NCBI RefSeq assembly: GCF_000385175.1
Contig: NZ_ARQJ01000025.1
Coordinates: forward strand, 62,001-126,000
Length of the DNA stretch: 64,000 bases
Reading direction: 5' to 3'
Origin: Salinicoccus albus DSM 19776
GTDB lineage: Bacteria; Bacillota; Bacilli; Staphylococcales; Salinicoccaceae
This document shows positions 59,997 through 64,000 of this stretch, in pieces (the first letter of the stretch is position 1; each line of letters opens with the position of its first letter). The notes under the pieces were generated by a model that worked only from the letters and a program-made list of their open reading frames with translations, made no database searches and was not told where the DNA came from. The position numbers and the translations under genes are program-made.

Positions 59997-60929
59997 TCAC
60001 AAGTCATTAAGCACATTAACCATTCTTTCAGCGACCAATTTGGATGTACGCAGTTGAGATTCTTCTGTCAGCCCTGCGATATGCGGGGTTAAGGTGACTT
60101 CTGGTGTGTGATGCAGCGGGGATGAATCTGACAATGGTTCCTCTTCTAATACATCTAAATAAGCGCCTCTAATTTCACCATCTTGAATTGAAGTACATAA
60201 ATCCTTTTCATCGACGATACCGCCCCTGGATGAATTAATGATATAGGCATTCTTTTTCATTTGCTGAAAAGTACTTTTGTTAATCATTCTGCGCGTGTCA
60301 TCTGTTAACGGGACATGCAGCGAGATAAAATCAGATTGTGAGTATAATGATTCAAGTGTATTACAAATCTTAACGCCTGTTTCTTGAGTAATAAAATCAT
60401 AAATATTTATAAAGGGGTCATAGCCAATGACATTCATTTGAAATGAATCCGCGCGTTTTGCCACACGATGAGAGATCTCTCCCATGCCAATAAGACCGAG
60501 CGTTTTACCGGCTAATTCTCCCCCGGTAAAAAGTTTTCTTTGCCAATTCCCCCCGCGGACATCTTCATTCGCATCATTTAAATTGCGAGAAGCATCGAGC
60601 AGTGCAGCCATCACATATTCACTGACAGAGGTCGCGTTCGCATTTTTGGCAATGATCACTTGAATATTATTATATTTTGCTGATTCTAAATTTATATTAT
60701 CAACGCCTACACCAAGTCTGCCGATTACTTTGAGCTTACTCCCACTCGTCATCAATAATTCATCAACGATCGTTTTATTTCGAACGATCAGGCCGTCATA
60801 GTTATCTATTACTGATAATAATTGTGTGCGATTTTCTCCTAATGACGGGTCATAATCAACTTCGAATCCGGCGTCAGTTAAAGTCTGTATACCAATGTCC
60901 CATATCAGTTCAGTAATTAATATTCGCAT
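59997..60929 (-). CDS. Phosphoglycerate-dehydrogenase-like D-2-hydroxyacid dehydrogenase
   Basis: A 310-residue dehydrogenase. GLIGMGEISHRVAKRA (about 148) is the NAD loop; NSSRGGIVDEKDL, LEEEPL and LTPHIAGLT hold Arg, Glu and His. The N-terminus IGRLGVGVDNINLESA is like SerA, but the regulatory ACT part of SerA is absent. TAAGGAGGAAAA lies before the ATG. It is upstream of the decarboxylase with a 100-base gap and may be co-transcribed. Confidence 0.92.
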   Translation of the reverse strand: MRILITELIWDIGIQTLTDAGFEVDYDPSLGENRTQLLSVIDNYDGLIVRNKTIVDELLMTSGSKLKVIGRLGVGVDNINLESAKYNNIQVIIAKNANATSVSEYVMAALLDASRNLNDANEDVRGGNWQRKLFTGGELAGKTLGLIGMGEISHRVAKRADSFQMNVIGYDPFINIYDFITQETGVKICNTLESLYSQSDFISLHVPLTDDTRRMINKSTFQQMKKNAYIINSSRGGIVDEKDLCTSIQDGEIRGAYLDVLEEEPLSDSSPLHHTPEVTLTPHIAGLTEESQLRTSKLVAERMVNVLNDL

Positions 60930-61023
60930 TTTTCCTCCTTAGATCGCTTAACAATCGTTAAATCTGATTTTACAACAAGTTCAAGCGGAGTTCCTATAAT
61001 ATGGTCCAGACGAGCTGGGACCA

Positions 61024-62172
61024 TCACTTCTGCACTTTATAAGTCCGGTTGCGCATCGCTCTTTCAAGCGGTCCGGCAACCTGTTTTTTCTCCATTATAT
61101 ACGCAGCAGCCAGTGTCACCATCCAGATGATTAGAGCGAGTATGACTGAACCCGTTATACTGAGATGACCACCCAGATTCAATGCGACGGGCGACATGGT
61201 GATAACAATCAGACATTCCTGTGTCACGAAGAACGTTAGAGAACGTTTCCCCATCGCAGCCATGGATTCTATGATGACACCGCGTTTTTGTATCGCAACA
61301 CCCAAAAGACCGAATAATCCGGCATAACCATATCCTGCACCAAGCCCTGTAATCATGTGCAGGCCGTATGTCAGTCCTGCAGTGAAGAGCTCAGGAAAAA
61401 GTATATCATTAACGAGAACATGTGGGACTGCACCCAACAGGGATATACCCAGCCCCCACAGGGTCAGCTTTTTCAGTAACCCGACATTTTGGTGAGCCTG
61501 GATTAATGGATTTTTACGACCCAGCCATATACCCATATAAACTGCAGGAATAATCGGGAACATCAAGTGATTAAATAACGGGATGATGGGTATGGCAATA
61601 ATCTGACCAGCCAGCGTACCGAAATATGTTTCATCTCCGGCCCAGGAGAACGGCAGACCATAATCTCCAATGCCAAGCAATATTCCGCCCCACAGCACAG
61701 GCAGATAAACTGCACATATGATGGTCGATATGGCAATTCGTTTTACAATCTTCTGATCAGGTTTTTTCAAACTGCCTGAAAGTAACAATCCTGCGGCCCC
61801 ATATGTCATTAAGATATCCTGACCCCCGGCAATACCGGCAAGAAGCGCACCAAAAAGTATCAGATACCAGCTGCGCCTTTTAATCATACGTCTTGCAGCG
61901 TCTTGCCCTATACGTTCCCTCTGTTTCTGATAAATCATCACCAGTCCATAGCCAAACAATACGGCAAATAACGGTCTTGCCCGGTTATCAACGAGAAGTT
62001 CCATCAGCATATTTAAAAATGTTTCAAAAGCATTACCGGCTTCCGGTTTTGTGATGACACCGGGCTCAAGTGTATATAAGAAGAATGGTACATGAGACAG
62101 AATGATTAAGAACAGCATAAAGCCGCGTGCAAGGTCCAATGACAGTGCCCGTTTCTTATTTTTTTCAGTCAT
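61024..62172 (-). CDS. DUF418-family membrane protein
   Basis: A 382-residue polytopic membrane protein. ALSLDLARGFMLFLIILSH near the N-terminus and RARPLFAVLFGYGLVMIY are the DUF418-type pattern (related to acyltransferase-3 and HGSNAT folds), and the C-terminus holds GKRSLTFFVTQ and a GPLER tail. Function unknown; some relatives move acyl groups across the membrane. No operon partner is certain. Confidence 0.85.
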   Translation of the reverse strand: MTEKNKKRALSLDLARGFMLFLIILSHVPFFLYTLEPGVITKPEAGNAFETFLNMLMELLVDNRARPLFAVLFGYGLVMIYQKQRERIGQDAARRMIKRRSWYLILFGALLAGIAGGQDILMTYGAAGLLLSGSLKKPDQKIVKRIAISTIICAVYLPVLWGGILLGIGDYGLPFSWAGDETYFGTLAGQIIAIPIIPLFNHLMFPIIPAVYMGIWLGRKNPLIQAHQNVGLLKKLTLWGLGISLLGAVPHVLVNDILFPELFTAGLTYGLHMITGLGAGYGYAGLFGLLGVAIQKRGVIIESMAAMGKRSLTFFVTQECLIVITMSPVALNLGGHLSITGSVILALIIWMVTLAAAYIMEKKQVAGPLERAMRNRTYKVQK

Positions 62173-62276
62173 AATACTGCTCCTGACTGACCAGTCTGAT
62201 AAACTGGCTGTTTTGAATGTCTTTTACGACGATGTGAAGTTCCATTATAATAATTGCAAGTGTTGATTGCCACGAG

Positions 62277-62966
62277 TCATTTCAACTCCTCTGGAAATAC
62301 GAATCCTCTTTCTCTTTTCAGAGTGCGTTCGATCCCTCCCAGAACCTCATTGACATCCAGCGGATTGGAAATCTCGATTTTATCGATATCTATGATGTAA
62401 ACGGGCGAAATTTCTTTTTCCAGATAATTTGTCATAAATTCATTTTCATAGATGTTGTACAGGTTCTGGTAATATTGATATAACTCTGTGTTACCTTCAA
62501 TTTGCTCATAAGGTCTGCCGCGTTTTTTAATCCGCCTCATAGCTTCCTCAAGGGAGCCATGCACCAATACGAGTAGATCCGGTGATTTTTTGAGTGAAAT
62601 CTGCTGCGCGTATAAATCATACAATTCCTGCATCATGTTTTCATGTAACTCCAAATAAGTGTTGTATTCCGCCTTGTCCATGGAACCATTCTCGTATTGT
62701 AACCTGGCAAATACCATGGCATCCTCATAAATAGAACGATCCAACACTGTATTCGGGTGAGTCATGGCTTTCTTGATCGCCTTGAACCGATGATTTAGGA
62801 AATATACCTGCAAATGAAAACTATATCTTTTTGGATCCTCATAAAATTTTGCAAGGAATGGATTGCCCTCCACTTTTTCTTCTACTAAATCAACGCCGAA
62901 ATGGTCAGCGATTACATTGCCCCAAGCGGTTTTTCCTGCGCCAATTGTTCCTGCCAGCGTAATCAA
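62277..62966 (-). CDS. Deoxynucleoside kinase
   Basis: A 229-residue kinase that phosphorylates deoxynucleosides for salvage. The P-loop is GTIGAGKTAWG at residues 6-16, the catalytic/specificity motif DRSIYEDAMVFA near 79 and the LID-like RIKKRGRPYEQ near 150. It fits the dAK/dGK family of staphylococci, where two related genes often lie together; only one is seen here. Substrate preference is not set by eye. Confidence 0.93.
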   Translation of the reverse strand: MITLAGTIGAGKTAWGNVIADHFGVDLVEEKVEGNPFLAKFYEDPKRYSFHLQVYFLNHRFKAIKKAMTHPNTVLDRSIYEDAMVFARLQYENGSMDKAEYNTYLELHENMMQELYDLYAQQISLKKSPDLLVLVHGSLEEAMRRIKKRGRPYEQIEGNTELYQYYQNLYNIYENEFMTNYLEKEISPVYIIDIDKIEISNPLDVNEVLGGIERTLKRERGFVFPEELK

Positions 62967-63219
62967 TATCTATTCTCCCTTCTTACGAATGATTTTCATC
63001 TAATTAATGCCCTTTATCACTAAAGCGATTTAATGATTCAGAATATAAGATCTCATTATGATATAAAACAACAATATAATAAACTCACATTATAGATTAA
63101 AAAGAATTGAGTTACCATAAATAAAAATTCAAAACCCTTTTTATCCTTTTGAGCATATTATTTAAATTTCAGCACTGCTAATGATACTATTTTGAGGCTA
63201 TCTATTGGAGGTGTTTGTG
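62967..63219. other. Divergent intergenic region
   Basis: This AT-rich region separates the divergent kinase and MFS genes and should hold promoters for both. I could not pick a promoter or operator with confidence. Confidence 0.3.
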
Positions 63220-64000
63220 ATGTCTAAACGGAAAGAAAGATATTATATTTCTTTGATATTACTTGTCATCGTATTTATCGGTGCTTCCCTGCGTTCTCCG
63301 ATATCATCGGTTGGCCCGTTAGTACCTTTTTTCAGTGAAGAATTACATTTGTCAAATACGACCATCGGTTTTTTAAATACATTTCCATTGCTCGCATTCG
63401 GATTATTCTCACCTTTCATCCCTAAAATCGCCAGGAAATATGGCATGGAGATTACCTTGCTGATTGCGATGGTGTTTTTAACGGCTGGAATGCTGCTGAG
63501 AGGTATGGATGGTACCTTTATGCTGTTCTTCGGTACAGCCATTATCGGGTTGTCAATTGCTGTCGGCAACGTGTTGGCACCGGGGCTGATCAAAGCCACT
63601 TTTCCGTTTAAAATGGGCCTGATGACCGGAATCTATTCCTTTTCCATGAATATCGTGAGCGCGCTGGCGGCAGGAATTTCCGTGAACATTGCGACCAGCC
63701 CGGACTATGACTGGCGAATCGCACTGGGGATGTGGGGTGTCTTCCCGTTAATCGCAGTCGTTATACTTATATTAAGAATGCCAATATTATTAGATGAAAG
63801 AAAAAAGGTATTCAAGAAAATTGATGCTTCGCCAACTGGCACTTTATGGCGGTCGCCACTGGCATGGACAGTGACATTATACATGGGGTTACAGTCTTTG
63901 ATTCCGTACACGCTCTTTGCCTGGCTGCCGGCGATTTTAATCGATAAAGGTTTCGGAGAAAATGAGGCTGGCTGGCTGATGACTATTTATCAGTTAGGGT
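63220..64000 (+). CDS. CynX/NimT-type MFS transporter (partial, cut by window edge)
   Basis: A frame opens at ATG 63220, with TTGGAGGTG before it, and stays open to the right edge (260 codons). It begins SKRKERYYISLILLVIVFIG and SLRSPISSVGPL, the CynX/NimT-type MFS start, with about seven hydrophobic segments present. The second half lies outside. The substrate is unknown (cyanate and 2-nitroimidazole are known in the family). Confidence 0.88.
   Translation, partial: MSKRKERYYISLILLVIVFIGASLRSPISSVGPLVPFFSEELHLSNTTIGFLNTFPLLAFGLFSPFIPKIARKYGMEITLLIAMVFLTAGMLLRGMDGTFMLFFGTAIIGLSIAVGNVLAPGLIKATFPFKMGLMTGIYSFSMNIVSALAAGISVNIATSPDYDWRIALGMWGVFPLIAVVILILRMPILLDERKKVFKKIDASPTGTLWRSPLAWTVTLYMGLQSLIPYTLFAWLPAILIDKGFGENEAGWLMTIYQLG

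Noticed and set aside
63243-63911. Minus-strand frames in the MFS gene
   Set aside because: They are shadows; the plus-strand frame is continuous, with a good ribosome site and membrane segments.
31060-64000. A complete SCC element with ccr genes
   Set aside because: No large serine recombinase gene and no second att copy were found by eye. Sequences such as ATATCAT at 38871 and GCGGTT at 53434 are isolated matches.

Overview
The window looks like the origin-proximal chromosome of a low-to-mid GC Gram-positive coccus of the Staphylococcaceae/Salinicoccaceae group, with a Salinicoccus- or Jeotgalicoccus-like relative the best guess. The basis is gene order: serS, yybS, gdpP, rplI, dnaB, purA, a tRNA pair, walRKHIJ and rlmH, as next to the staphylococcal origin. 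Everything here was read by eye, and family names come from motif recognition without a database search.

Region 1 (1-7250) is a histidine-degradation locus. hutH converges on a LysR regulator, and a YjiH-type permease with hutU and hutI diverges from it behind a promoter with a catabolite-response element. Region 2 (7000-14820) is housekeeping: a serine T-box and serS, yybS, gdpP, rplI, dnaB and purA. Region 3 (14826-23500, minus strand) is a complete assimilatory sulfate block, cysH-cysJ-cysI-sumT-sirB-sirC then sat-cysC, which turns sulfate into sulfide and makes the siroheme that CysI needs. Region 4 (23700-31060) holds tRNA-Glu, tRNA-Asp, the WalRK cell-wall two-component system with walH, walI and walJ, a six-box DnaA cluster, an Api92-like gene and rlmH.

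Region 5 (31060-52250) is accessory DNA starting right at the 3' end of rlmH, the place where SCC elements insert in staphylococci. It carries a type I restriction-modification operon (hsdM-hsdS-hsdR), a YgjP-type metalloprotein, a translationally coupled pair made of a HipA-like kinase and a HipA-N/HIRAN fusion (the most interesting candidate system here), a DUF91/DUF5655 putative nuclease, two decayed IS30 copies, a frameshifted CoA-transferase, a truncated SDR gene, and a cst persulfide-detoxification operon with three visible CstR operators. Several small membrane proteins, a MetE-like enzyme and a DsbA/FrnE-like oxidoreductase follow. No ccr recombinase gene and no second att copy were found.

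Region 6 (52500-64000) holds two unrecognised genes, a sodium:solute symporter, and a 2-oxo/2-hydroxy-acid neighbourhood (second YjiH permease, two D-2-hydroxyacid dehydrogenases, a ThDP-dependent 2-oxo-acid decarboxylase). It ends with a DUF418 membrane protein, a deoxynucleoside kinase and the start of a CynX/NimT-type MFS transporter cut by the window edge.
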